NCBI RefSeq assembly: GCF_000092045.1
Contig: NC_007761.1
Coordinates: forward strand, 1,615,001-1,679,000
DNA length: 64,000 nucleotides
Reading direction: 5' to 3'
From: Rhizobium etli CFN 42
GTDB lineage: Bacteria > Pseudomonadota > Alphaproteobacteria > Rhizobiales > Rhizobiaceae
Shown: piece by piece, positions 18,676-27,465 of the stretch
Numbering within the stretch: the stretch's first letter is position 1
Layout: each line of letters starts with the position of its first letter
Program-made: the position numbers and the translations under genes
Notes under the pieces: model-generated
What the model was told of the DNA's origin: nothing
Databases searched by the model: none
The model's input: the letters and a program-made list of their open reading frames with translations, nothing else

Positions 18676-19290
18676 TCAGCGGGATCCCTGATCGATCCGC
18701 ATAGCAAAGGCGACGGCGCCATCGCGTTCGAATTCGGAAAAGCCAAGGTGACGGTAGAAGCCCTTGGCGCGCTCGTTTGCAGGGTCGACCCCGAGATGCA
18801 CGGCCGTTACCCCATGATTTCGAAGTGCCTGCAGCTCGGTGCTGATCATCTTTCGTCCCCAGCCGCTTGCCTGAAGCCCGGGGAGGATGTTGATGTGCAG
18901 ATGCGCCGGGTACTGGTGCTGAAGCCAAACCGTCCCGCTGCGCGGATTTTGGATTCGGTCCAAGACGTCGGCGTCGCGCGGACGGGTCGGCGCCAGTCCG
19001 GCGATCTCTCGGCGCACGGACGGCCACCAGCTTGCCGCCAGGTCCTGATCGAACCGGCTGGTGTCGGGTGCGCCCACGACATAGCCGACCGGACGGTCGT
19101 TCTGGACGAGAACAAAAGCAAAATCCTTGGCGAACTTGAGATATGGCACCGACCAGATGTAGCCGGGCAGACGCGGGTCACTATAGAGAGCGCTGGCATC
19201 GTGACCGCCATTCGCGGTTTTCAGGCAGATTTCAAAAAAAGCTTCGATATCCGCTTCAATCGCGGGACGGATGAAGCAGCTGGTGTCCAT
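18676..19290 (-). CDS. GNAT-family N-acetyltransferase
   Basis: 204 residues. The acetyl-CoA-binding region reads HLHINILPGLQASGWGRKMI and the late helix ANERAKGFYRHLGFSEFERD is characteristic of GNATs. The N-terminal FIRPAIEADIEAFFEICLKT and GYIWSVPYLKF suggest a bacterial member related to the O-GlcNAcase-associated acetyltransferase-like group. The ATG at 19290 follows AGGAGG ten bases upstream. It faces the glycosidase gene (convergent, 20-bp gap) and is divergent from the ABC transporter genes, which suggests it may modify an amino-sugar substrate of the same module; this is inference. Confidence 0.8.
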   Translation of the reverse strand: MDTSCFIRPAIEADIEAFFEICLKTANGGHDASALYSDPRLPGYIWSVPYLKFAKDFAFVLVQNDRPVGYVVGAPDTSRFDQDLAASWWPSVRREIAGLAPTRPRDADVLDRIQNPRSGTVWLQHQYPAHLHINILPGLQASGWGRKMISTELQALRNHGVTAVHLGVDPANERAKGFYRHLGFSEFERDGAVAFAMRIDQGSR

Positions 19291-19466
19291 CACTGTGCCA
19301 CCTCCTGCGTGGCGCATTGTCGTTTTGGGTCGCGAGAGGAGCTGATGCACTGACGATTACCTCAGATTCGCCCATCAGGCAAAGCTCTGGGGGAAGAAAA
19401 CGTTCGGCGGCGCCTGGCGCAAGGCTCGAACGGGGAGTGGAGAATAAACCAAGTGAGGTGGAGCAG

Positions 19467-20804
19467 ATGAAAAGAAGCTTGAAATCGATCAACATACTGC
19501 CGGCATTTCAAATGAAAACGGCCGTCGCGCTTGCTGGCGCAGCGCTTATGAATTTTGGCCTTTCGGCAGCCGCCCGGGCTGACGATCTGGCCGTTTGGGA
19601 TGACCAGACATACGAAGGTCAGAGTGCGGTCATAGAGCAGCTGAACAAAGAGTTCGAGGCTGCGCATCCCGGCGTGACGATCAAGCGGACAGCCCGCACC
19701 TTCGATGACATGAAGTTGACGCTGAAGCTTGCGGTTTCGGCAGGGAACGGCCCGGTCGTCACGAAGGTCAACCAGGGCGCCGGCGATATGGGCGCAATGG
19801 TCAAGGAAGGACTGCTTCTGCCGGTTGACGACTACATCAAGAAATACAGCTGGGATAAGCGCCAGTCCGATTCTGTGCTGGCGCGAGATCGCTGGGATGG
19901 GCCAAAATTCGGGGTCGGCAAGACCTACGGCATCTCGGGCCTCGCCGAGATCGTCGGCCTCTATTACAACAAGAAAATCCTCGATGACGCCGGCATAGCG
20001 CTGCCGAAGACCTTCGAGGAGCTTCTGGCCGATCTCGACAAGCTGAAGGAAAAAGGGGTGGCGCCCTTCATGATGGGCAGCGCAAAGCAGCATCTGGCCC
20101 TGCACATGATCGGCGCCATCGATCAAGCCCATATCGACGCGGGCAATCGCGCCGAGCTTGACGATCTGATCTACGGCAGGGGCGGCTCCTGGAACACCAA
20201 GGGCAACATCGAATCCGCAAAACTGGTGCAGAAGTGGGCGCAGGGCGGCTATTTCTATCCCGGTTTCGAGGGCATTTCGGGTGACGACGCCGTCCAGCTT
20301 TTCATATCAGGCCAGGGCGCCTTCCTGATCTCGGGAACCTGGTATTTCGGTGATATGCAGCACAACCAGGATATCGGCTTCATGGCCATTCCTGCCCCGA
20401 AAGGCATTACCAAGCCGCTGAGCGTCGGAGGCGTGGACCTTGCCTGGGCGATAACGAGCTTGGCCAAAGACCAGAAAACGCAGGACCTGGCCGGTGAATA
20501 TATCGACTACATGGTGTCGGAAAAAGCTGCCGAAGCCTGGGCCAATGCCAGCTATCTTCCGGCAACGTCGCTTGCGGCGGATGCGAAGCCAAAGCTCACG
20601 CCGCTGCTGAGCGCCGGTATCGAGATGTGGAAGACGCTTAACGCCAACGACGCTCTCGGCCACTATCCCGATTGGTCGAGCCCGACGATGCTGAAGACGA
20701 TCGACGATAACACGCCGCTTCTCCTGTCCGGCAAGATCACGCCTGAAGCCTTTGTCGACGCCATGGACAAGGATTATCAGGCTTACCTGAAGGGTCAGAA
20801 ATAA
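19467..20804 (+). CDS. Sugar ABC transporter substrate-binding protein
   Basis: 445 residues with a signal sequence (N-terminal basic segment, then ALAGAALMNFGLSAAARA). The fold is extracellular solute-binding family 1: KEFEAAHPGVTIKRTARTFD, GLYYNKKILDDAGIALPKTF, then FISGQGAFLISGTWYFGDM and LAGEYIDYMVSEKAAEAW. These proteins capture mono- or oligosaccharides in the periplasm for CUT1 transporters. GGTGGAG precedes the ATG at 19467. A strong stem-loop follows the stop, before the two permease genes. The ligand is unknown; the neighbouring glycosidase argues for an oligosaccharide. Confidence 0.92.
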   Translation: MKRSLKSINILPAFQMKTAVALAGAALMNFGLSAAARADDLAVWDDQTYEGQSAVIEQLNKEFEAAHPGVTIKRTARTFDDMKLTLKLAVSAGNGPVVTKVNQGAGDMGAMVKEGLLLPVDDYIKKYSWDKRQSDSVLARDRWDGPKFGVGKTYGISGLAEIVGLYYNKKILDDAGIALPKTFEELLADLDKLKEKGVAPFMMGSAKQHLALHMIGAIDQAHIDAGNRAELDDLIYGRGGSWNTKGNIESAKLVQKWAQGGYFYPGFEGISGDDAVQLFISGQGAFLISGTWYFGDMQHNQDIGFMAIPAPKGITKPLSVGGVDLAWAITSLAKDQKTQDLAGEYIDYMVSEKAAEAWANASYLPATSLAADAKPKLTPLLSAGIEMWKTLNANDALGHYPDWSSPTMLKTIDDNTPLLLSGKITPEAFVDAMDKDYQAYLKGQK

Positions 20805-20812
20805 ATGACGCG

Positions 20813-20844
20813 GACGCAGGCCGCGACCGTCCGCGGCCTGCGTC
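20813..20844 (+). promoter_or_regulatory. Strong intercistronic stem-loop after the binding-protein gene
   Basis: GACGCAGGCCGCG (20813-20825) pairs perfectly with CGCGGCCTGCGTC (20832-20844) around a 6-base loop. It starts 8 bases past the binding-protein stop and is not followed by a T tract, so it resembles an mRNA-stabilising or partial-termination hairpin more than a full terminator. Confidence 0.7.
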
Positions 20845-20929
20845 TCGTCGACATCACCTTAAGAAACCAGCGCCGCGATCTCACGCTTGCTGCACGACGA
20901 CGATAGCTTTGGCTTCATGGAGTACCGGA

Positions 20930-21823
20930 ATGAAGCGATCCCCACTTGATGGCTCCGAACATACCAACTGGATCTATCTATTGCCTGGATTGCTGCTTTA
21001 CGCGGCCTTTGTCTTCGGGCCGATTGTCGCGGCTTTGGGGTTGAGCCTGACCAGTTGGGACGGCTTGACTGTGCCCAAGTGGGTTGGCCTCGGCAATTAC
21101 GTCGATCTTTTTTCCGATGATCGTTTTTACATCGCCTTGCGCAACAATGCCGAGCTGATGATTTTCTACTGCGTCCTGCCGCTCGGGCTTGGCATAGGCC
21201 TTGCCGCCTGCGTCTGGAATCTGAAGCAACGGGAACAACTCGCTCTGCGGACATTCCTGTTCCTGCCGTACATCATGCCGACTGCCGTATTGGGCATCAT
21301 CTGGGCATGGCTCTACAATCCTGCATTCGGTCCGTTCAACCAGTTTCTGAGAGCAGTGGGCTTGGGCATGTTCGCACTCCCTTGGCTGGGAGATTTCAAC
21401 TTCGTGCTTCCCGCAGTCGGGATCGTTGCCACCTGGTATTTCTTTGGTTTTTGCATGGTGATCTTCCTCACGGGAATTCAGCGCATCGACCCCTCGCTCT
21501 TTGATGCTGCGAAGGTCGATGGCGCTTCTGCGCGAAAGACGTTTTTCTGGATAACGCTGCCGCTTCTCATGCCGGAAATCAGGGTGGTTTTGCTGCTGAC
21601 GGTCATCGCGTCGATCAAAAGCTTCGACCTGATCTTCACAATGACCCGCGGCGGGCCCGCCAACGCCACGCTCGTGCCGAATATCTACATGTACCAGCTC
21701 GGTTTCGAGCTCAATCGGTTCGGCGCGGCGGCTGCCATTGCCATTGTCGGCGCGCTGCTGACATTCGTCATCAATTTTGCAATTCACCGGCTGGTGGGCT
21801 CAAAAAGTAAAGGAATGGCTTGA
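20930..21823 (+). CDS. Sugar ABC transporter permease (MalF-like)
   Basis: 297 residues with six predicted membrane helices, starting NWIYLLPGLLLYAAFVFGP. The cytoplasmic EAA loop appears as DAAKVDGASARKTFFWITLP, the contact site for the ATPase. ATG 20930 follows GGAG by seven bases. The stop overlaps the start of the next permease (TGATG). It forms the heterodimeric channel with that protein. No ATPase gene is present in the module, so a shared MsmX/UgpC-type ATPase from elsewhere is presumed. Confidence 0.92.
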   Translation: MKRSPLDGSEHTNWIYLLPGLLLYAAFVFGPIVAALGLSLTSWDGLTVPKWVGLGNYVDLFSDDRFYIALRNNAELMIFYCVLPLGLGIGLAACVWNLKQREQLALRTFLFLPYIMPTAVLGIIWAWLYNPAFGPFNQFLRAVGLGMFALPWLGDFNFVLPAVGIVATWYFFGFCMVIFLTGIQRIDPSLFDAAKVDGASARKTFFWITLPLLMPEIRVVLLLTVIASIKSFDLIFTMTRGGPANATLVPNIYMYQLGFELNRFGAAAAIAIVGALLTFVINFAIHRLVGSKSKGMA

Positions 21824-22656
21824 TGAGCCGAAAGTCTAACATTCCCGCCGCCCCGCTCTTCCTTCGCCTTGTCCTCTGGCTTCTTGCATTCGTAACGATT
21901 ACGCCGTTCCTGCTTCTGCTGCTGACCTCGATCAAGAGCAAGGCCGACGTTCTGCAGGGCGCCTTCGCGCTGCCGGCATATCCGCATTTCGAAAATTACC
22001 TCGATGCCTGGAACGCCGGGCATTTCAACATCTACTTCTGGAATTCGATCATCGTTGTCATTCCCGTCGTTGCGGCGAGCGTCTTTCTGGGCCTGCTGAC
22101 GGGTTTTGCCTTCGCTTATTTGTCCTTTCCGCTTAGGCGCACCCTGTTCGCGATCCTGACGCTCGGCATGATGGTGCCGGCGGAGGCCTTCATCATCCCG
22201 CTTTATTACGAAATGCGGTATCTTGGGTTGATCAACACCTATGCGGCCGTCATCGTGCCGCAGATCGCGATGTCGATACCATTCTCGACGATCTTTCTTG
22301 CCAGCGCGATGCAGCAATTGCCGGAAGAAATTCTGGAAGCGGCCGTTCTCGACGGGGCCGGACGCTTCTACATCCTTCGCAAGATCGTCGTTCCGCTGAT
22401 GGTGCCGGCGATGTCGACGCTGGCGTTGTTCCTGTTCATCTGGACCTGGAATGAGTTTCTGATCCCCTTCATTCTGGTCAACGACGATGCCTATCGGACG
22501 CTGCCCCTCGGCATGCTGTTTTTCCAGGGGCGCTATACCGTCAACACGCCGGTTCTGACCGCCGGTGCGGTCATTGTCATTGCCCCGCTCATCCTGACCT
22601 ATCTCGTTTTCCAGCGGCGGTTCATCGCCGGCTTGACGGCAGGCGCGACGAAATAG
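21823..22656 (+). CDS. Sugar ABC transporter permease (MalG-like)
   Basis: 277 residues, six helices, EAA loop EAAVLDGAGRFYILRKIVVP, and the MalG-like ending around RRFIAGLTAGATK. The second half of the CUT1 channel, translationally coupled to the upstream permease by a one-base start/stop overlap. It ends 16 bp before the convergent polysaccharide operon. Confidence 0.92.
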   Translation: MSRKSNIPAAPLFLRLVLWLLAFVTITPFLLLLLTSIKSKADVLQGAFALPAYPHFENYLDAWNAGHFNIYFWNSIIVVIPVVAASVFLGLLTGFAFAYLSFPLRRTLFAILTLGMMVPAEAFIIPLYYEMRYLGLINTYAAVIVPQIAMSIPFSTIFLASAMQQLPEEILEAAVLDGAGRFYILRKIVVPLMVPAMSTLALFLFIWTWNEFLIPFILVNDDAYRTLPLGMLFFQGRYTVNTPVLTAGAVIVIAPLILTYLVFQRRFIAGLTAGATK

Positions 22657-22672
22657 CCCGACCATCAGGCGA

Positions 22673-23917
22673 CTACGCCGTTCCTTTGGGAATTCGGCCG
22701 CGCCTGTGGCGCGCTTCCAGCGCCGCGCAGCCCCAGATTGTGCCGAAGAGCAGATAGACATGGCGCCAGTGGTCGATGTCGATGACATTGCCGATTGCCG
22801 CGTGACCGAGAACGGAGATCCAGGCAATCATCAGGAAGGGTTGCCAGGGCCGGTCGTGGAGCAGGTTCCGGAACCCCAGGATGAGCGTCGAGAGGAGCAT
22901 TCCGACATAGCTGACGAAGCCGAGCCAGCCATAGGAGGTGAGCGACTTCAGCCAGATGTTATGCTCGTCCTCGGGAAACATCGTGCCGAACACGAGCGGA
23001 CCGATGCCGAGCGGTCGCTCCATCATCATGGTGAAACCGATCCTGTGGCGCTCGAAGCGGCCGAGATGTTCGCCGTCATACTGCTGCACGAGCTGGGCCC
23101 GTGTCGAAAACAACTCTGCGACCTTCGGAATCTGCAGCGCCACGAGCAGCGATGCGACCAGCATGATGATCGCCGCCAGTGACAGGATCAGCACTCGCAA
23201 GCGGAAGGCACCGCTGCGCTCCTTCAGCAGCATGATGAAAATCAGGAGCACCACGCCGAGCGCAAAGAGACCCCAGGCGGCTCGGGAAAAGGAGAGGAAG
23301 ATGCCGAGGGCAATCACGAGAAGGGCGGCTGCCTTCAACGGCGATTTCTTCAGATCGCCGACCAGAATGCCGTGGATGAGATGGAGCGACGGCGGCACCA
23401 GGAAGGGGCCGAAGACGTTCGGATCCTGGAATGCGCCTTTGGCGCGGTCATAAAGAGTGAACACTTCCGAGCCGGGAAAGGCGTGGAAATAGCCGAGCAC
23501 GCCAAGCGCCGACGTGACGACGGCAGCCAGGGTCCAGGCGTTGAAGATCAGGGGCAGCCGCTTATGGCTCTCCTCGATGATCGCCCCGTAGAAAACCGCG
23601 GTCAGCGCCAGGAAGGTCGAGACAGCGATATACATCGGTGCCGTCGCAAGATCCTTCATCTGTGTCAGCGACAGCATGCCGCCGATATTGAAAGTGAGCA
23701 GCAGGGCAAGCAACGGCGCGACGCTGCGCGAAATCCTGAGACCTAGGATGAACCAGAGGCCGATCAGCCCCGCCATCCAGAGTTCGTAAGGGGCCGGCTC
23801 ATCGATCACGAAGCCGGAGAGGAAAACGCCGAAGGCGACGAAGGCCGAACCGATCAGCCGCAGCGCCGCTCGCTGCGGCTGGGCGACACGCGAATATGTC
23901 GCCTCGATCGCGCTCAA
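22673..23917 (-). CDS. O-antigen ligase/polymerase-like membrane protein (Wzy type)
   Basis: 414 residues with about ten or more hydrophobic segments. A large loop holds GAFQDPNVFGPFLVPP and FERHRIGFTMMMERPLGIGP, then EDEHNIWLKSLTSYGW, features of the Wzy_C/O-antigen ligase family that polymerises lipid-linked repeat units. The start is a TTG at 23917 overlapping the stop of the upstream glycosyl-1-phosphate transferase gene (TTGA). No in-frame ATG occurs before residue 49, so TTG is accepted. It is the last gene of a four-gene minus-strand operon for a Wzx/Wzy-type polysaccharide. No Wzx flippase gene is visible in the window. Confidence 0.85.
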   Translation of the reverse strand: MSAIEATYSRVAQPQRAALRLIGSAFVAFGVFLSGFVIDEPAPYELWMAGLIGLWFILGLRISRSVAPLLALLLTFNIGGMLSLTQMKDLATAPMYIAVSTFLALTAVFYGAIIEESHKRLPLIFNAWTLAAVVTSALGVLGYFHAFPGSEVFTLYDRAKGAFQDPNVFGPFLVPPSLHLIHGILVGDLKKSPLKAAALLVIALGIFLSFSRAAWGLFALGVVLLIFIMLLKERSGAFRLRVLILSLAAIIMLVASLLVALQIPKVAELFSTRAQLVQQYDGEHLGRFERHRIGFTMMMERPLGIGPLVFGTMFPEDEHNIWLKSLTSYGWLGFVSYVGMLLSTLILGFRNLLHDRPWQPFLMIAWISVLGHAAIGNVIDIDHWRHVYLLFGTIWGCAALEARHRRGRIPKGTA

Positions 23918-25476
23918 TAGGCATTTTCCGTGTTGAGCAGCCGGATCGGCGTCAGGAACAGGATTTTGAGATCGAACCAGAGCGACCAGTTCTCGATATA
24001 ATAAAGGTCGTAGGCCGTGCGGAACTTGATCTTCTCGTCATTGTCGACTTCGCCGCGCCAGCCGTTGATCTGCGCCCAGCCGGTCACACCCGGCTTGACA
24101 CGGTGGCGGGCGAAATAACCTTCGACGACATCCGCAAAGGCGCGGTCGCGCGCCTGGGCAAGAACCGCATGCGGACGCGGACCGACCAGCGAGAGCTCTC
24201 CCCGCAGCACGTTGAAAAGCTGCGGCAGCTCGTCGAGTGAGGTCTTGCGGATGAACCTTCCGACAGGGGTGACGCGCGGATCGCCCTTGGTCACCGCGGC
24301 CTTGCCTGAGGGGTCGGCCATGTTGGTGTACATCGAGCGGAACTTGAAGACGTTGATGACTTCGTTGTTGAAGCCGTGACGCTTCTGCATGAAGAAGACA
24401 GGACCTTCCGAGGTCGCCTTGATGGCGATCGCAGTTGCGGCCATCAGCGGCCAGAGCAGCGCAAGCGCGATCAGTGTGAAAAAGATGTCGAAGCCGCGTT
24501 TGGCGACGGAATCCCAGTCGCGGATCGGCATCTTGAAAATGTCGAGCATCGGTACAGCGCCGACATGCGAATAGGCGCGTGGCCGGAAGCGCAGCCGGTT
24601 GGCGTGCGCCGCAAGTCGGATATCGACCGGCAGGACCCAGAGCTTCTTCAGGAGATCGAATATACGCGCCTCAGCCGAAAGCGGCAGGGCGATGATCAGC
24701 ATGTCGATGCGCGTCAGCCGCACGAATTCGACGAGTTCCGCCACGGTGCCGAGCTTCGGGTAACCGGCGACCATGATCGGTGAGCGTTTCTCGCCGCGGT
24801 CGTCGAAAATGCCGCAGATGCGGATGTCGTTGTCGGCCTGCTGTTCGAGGATGCGGATCAGCTCCTTGGCCGGTTCGCCGCCGCCGACGATGACGGCGCG
24901 CCGCTCCATGATGCCGTTGCGCGCCCAGTTGCGGATGCCGTAGGCGACAAGGAAACGCTCGGCCGAGAGAAAGAGCACGCCGGCGGCGAACCACGGGACA
25001 TAGGCATCGACCATCGCCCATGTGGTGCCACGAAGGAGCGCGATCAGGCCGATGGTGAGGACAAGCGCGATCGTCCAAGAGGCGATAATGCGGGGCATCA
25101 GCCTTAGCTTCGCCCGGAGCGCAGGAATGGTGTAGGTGTCGGCAAGCTGCAGGGCGATCACGGTCGAGGCCGAAGCGATCGCTGCCATGCCCGCCCGCAG
25201 CAGCAGAGGATCGCTGCCGTCGCCCGGCCAGAAGTAGTGGACTATCAGGGCAATCGAAAAGAGCGCCAGGAATTCCAGGAGCCGCAATTGGCCGATAATA
25301 ATGGCAGGCGAACGAGTGCCCTCGCGGAACTGTTCGGCGATCTGCCGGGCATAGGCATTGATTTCGGTCGGCTCGGAGGCCTGCTCCCGACTTGAATTGC
25401 GTCGCGCCTCGATGTCGGAGACCTGCTTGCGCAGCGCTTCTACGTCGAACGGATCGCTTTTTTCCGGCTTGTTCAT
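23914..25476 (-). CDS. Polyprenyl-phosphate glucose-1-phosphate transferase (WcaJ-like)
   Basis: 520 residues. The N-terminal membrane helices (LEFLALFSIALIVHYFWPG and others) are followed by a Rossmann-like CoA-binding_3 domain (AVIVGGGEPAKELIRILEQQ). The C-terminal bacterial sugar transferase domain contains KRGFDIFF, KFRSMYTNM, TSLDELPQLFNVLRGELSLV, GPRPHA and KPGVTGWAQINGWRGEVD. The last motif is typical of enzymes loading glucose-1-phosphate on undecaprenyl phosphate. It initiates repeat-unit synthesis on the cytoplasmic face. Within the operon it lies between the GT4 gene (45-bp gap) and the polymerase (4-bp overlap). Confidence 0.9.
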   Translation of the reverse strand: MNKPEKSDPFDVEALRKQVSDIEARRNSSREQASEPTEINAYARQIAEQFREGTRSPAIIIGQLRLLEFLALFSIALIVHYFWPGDGSDPLLLRAGMAAIASASTVIALQLADTYTIPALRAKLRLMPRIIASWTIALVLTIGLIALLRGTTWAMVDAYVPWFAAGVLFLSAERFLVAYGIRNWARNGIMERRAVIVGGGEPAKELIRILEQQADNDIRICGIFDDRGEKRSPIMVAGYPKLGTVAELVEFVRLTRIDMLIIALPLSAEARIFDLLKKLWVLPVDIRLAAHANRLRFRPRAYSHVGAVPMLDIFKMPIRDWDSVAKRGFDIFFTLIALALLWPLMAATAIAIKATSEGPVFFMQKRHGFNNEVINVFKFRSMYTNMADPSGKAAVTKGDPRVTPVGRFIRKTSLDELPQLFNVLRGELSLVGPRPHAVLAQARDRAFADVVEGYFARHRVKPGVTGWAQINGWRGEVDNDEKIKFRTAYDLYYIENWSLWFDLKILFLTPIRLLNTENAY

Positions 25477-25521
25477 GGGGTTTTGTCGCTCGTTGTCAGC
25501 AAGCGAAATACCAGAAAGCCC

Positions 25522-26697
25522 CTAAGAAATATTTACGCCGCCGGACATTGCACCGGCGGCGGGATCGACGAGTTCATGGTACAACTTCAGCACATCCCGC
25601 GCCATCACGGTCGAGGAAAACACGGCCTTTACTGCCGCATGCGACGGCATTGTTCTGGCGTGCCAGCCGGGCGTGCTGAGCGCTTCCGCCATGACGCGGG
25701 CGAGATCGTCGGAATTGCCGGGCTCTACAAGAGCCGGACTGTCCTTGCCGAGCACCTCAGGAATGCCGCCGACACGGCTGGCGATGATCGTCTTGCCGGC
25801 CCCCAGCCCTTCGAGCACGATATAGGGCATTGCTTCGGCGCGAGAGGGGACGACGAGATTTTGCGCCATGGCAAAGGCTTCGTGGATACGCATTGCCGGC
25901 AGCATGCCGATCCGTTTGCCGAGGCCGCGTTCGATCATCATCTCGCGGTAGCGGTCGCGGTCAGGTCCGTCGCCGATCATCAACGCTGAAAGCGGCCTGC
26001 CGAGCAGCCGCTCGGTCTTGGCGAAGGCATCGACAAACAGATCGGGACCCTTAAGGTCCCGAAGCATCCCGACATAGATGAAATGCACGGCATCCGACCG
26101 GGTGTGGATCGGCTCGAATTCACGCTCTCCGATGCCGTTATAGATCAGTTTCGTCTTCGTCCGCGGCTTGCCTACCTTGCGGGCATAGGTGTCGCGCTCG
26201 TATTCGCAGATGAAGACCAGCGCATCGGTGAAATATTCCTGCAGGCGCTCCATCCTGAGGACGAACTGTCCTGTGAATGAAGAGCGCGAATAATGCAGGC
26301 TTCCTCCATGCGCGGTATAGAGGCGGGCTACGCGATACCTGTTCACCCGCAGGGCTGAGCCGGCAAGTCGCGCGAGCACGCCGCCCTTGGCGCCGTGCCC
26401 GTGCAGCACGTCCGGCCGCAAACTTTTGATCTTCTTGTACGTATCCCACATTGTCGCGATATCGGACGGGCTGACCGAGCGGCGGATCGGCACGCGCGTC
26501 AGGCCGAGCGACAAATATGGGCGGATATCGTCGAACAATCTGTCCTCGTGCTCGCCGCCGGTCGAGCTGTCGCAGAGAATGCCGATGTGATGACCGGCCT
26601 TGCTGTGTTCCTCGACCAGGTCGCGGACATGGCGGAAAATTCCGCCGACCGGCGATCTGAAGCAGTGAAGAATGCGGAGCGGCCTCTCTCTTGCCAT
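25522..26697 (-). CDS. Glycosyltransferase family 4
   Basis: 391 residues with a GT-B fold. The N-terminal part has ILHCFRSPVGGIFRHVRDLV and DVLHGHGAKGGVLARLAG. The C-terminal donor site has FIYVGMLRDLKGPDLFVDAF, LMIGDGPDRDRYREM and the EX7E motif within PSRAEAMPYIVLEGLGAGK. A retaining transferase adding one sugar of the repeat unit; the donor is unknown. It is separated from the export gene by 3 bp, so the operon is tightly coupled. Confidence 0.9.
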   Translation of the reverse strand: MARERPLRILHCFRSPVGGIFRHVRDLVEEHSKAGHHIGILCDSSTGGEHEDRLFDDIRPYLSLGLTRVPIRRSVSPSDIATMWDTYKKIKSLRPDVLHGHGAKGGVLARLAGSALRVNRYRVARLYTAHGGSLHYSRSSFTGQFVLRMERLQEYFTDALVFICEYERDTYARKVGKPRTKTKLIYNGIGEREFEPIHTRSDAVHFIYVGMLRDLKGPDLFVDAFAKTERLLGRPLSALMIGDGPDRDRYREMMIERGLGKRIGMLPAMRIHEAFAMAQNLVVPSRAEAMPYIVLEGLGAGKTIIASRVGGIPEVLGKDSPALVEPGNSDDLARVMAEALSTPGWHARTMPSHAAVKAVFSSTVMARDVLKLYHELVDPAAGAMSGGVNIS

Positions 26698-26700
26698 TGC

Positions 26701-27276
26701 TTAGAAGAGCCGTTCGCGAACGTAGATCGTGTCGCCGGCGATGATCGGGCCGGATATGTTGATGCGGCCGGTCAGGACCTGTCCGTTTATCTTGCGGGTG
26801 ACATCCACCATGCTCTGGTTGGCGCGGCTGGTGAACCCGCCGGCAACTGCGATGGCGTTCTGCACGGTCATGCCCGGAACATAGGCATATTGGCCGGGCT
26901 GGCCGACTTCGCCCATGATGAAGATCGAGCGGTAGCGGTCGACGTCGATGGTGACATCGGGATCGCGAAGATAGCCCTGCTGCAGTTTCTGGGCGATCTG
27001 CCCTGAAAGTTGCTGCAGGGTTCGGCCGCGGGCAGGGACCTGGCCGATGAGGGGGAAGGCGATATAGCCGGCCTGATCGACCGTGTAGGTATTGGTCAGG
27101 CTCTGCTGGTCAAAGACGGTGATGCGCAGCCGGTCGCCGCTATCAAGCGTATAGGGCTGGATGGTCGCCTCGTTGAAGGCTTTCGGCGCGGGTTTGTACG
27201 TCGTGCAGCCGCCCAATGCTGCCGTCATGGCTGCAAGGCTCAGGGCCAAAAGGATTTTGGGCGGGGCGACAGACAT
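26701..27276 (-). CDS. Polysaccharide export lipoprotein (Wza-like, short)
   Basis: 191 residues. The signal with lipobox AALGGC gives a lipoprotein. The Poly_export domain reads YTLDSGDRLRITVFDQQSLT and DQAGYIAFPLIGQVPARG, then an SLBB-type segment GEVGQPGQYAYVPGMTVQNA. It is shorter than E. coli Wza and lacks the C-terminal amphipathic barrel helix, as is common in rhizobia. First gene of the minus-strand operon, divergent from the Wzc-like gene across a 189-bp promoter region. Confidence 0.9.
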   Translation of the reverse strand: MSVAPPKILLALSLAAMTAALGGCTTYKPAPKAFNEATIQPYTLDSGDRLRITVFDQQSLTNTYTVDQAGYIAFPLIGQVPARGRTLQQLSGQIAQKLQQGYLRDPDVTIDVDRYRSIFIMGEVGQPGQYAYVPGMTVQNAIAVAGGFTSRANQSMVDVTRKINGQVLTGRINISGPIIAGDTIYVRERLF

Positions 27277-27465
27277 CCGCTGGTGCTCACAGAAATGAAC
27301 TCGGTGAGATCGTTATCGATCCGTTAGGGTTAATGCCCGGTAAAAGACGGCCGACAATTTCCGGCGTTCTTTGCTGATCCCACTCATTTCTTCGCAAACT
27401 TACCATTAACCGTTGAGTTACCATGGTCGTTTACGCTTGCGGCACGTTTGTTGTGGAGTAAGAGC

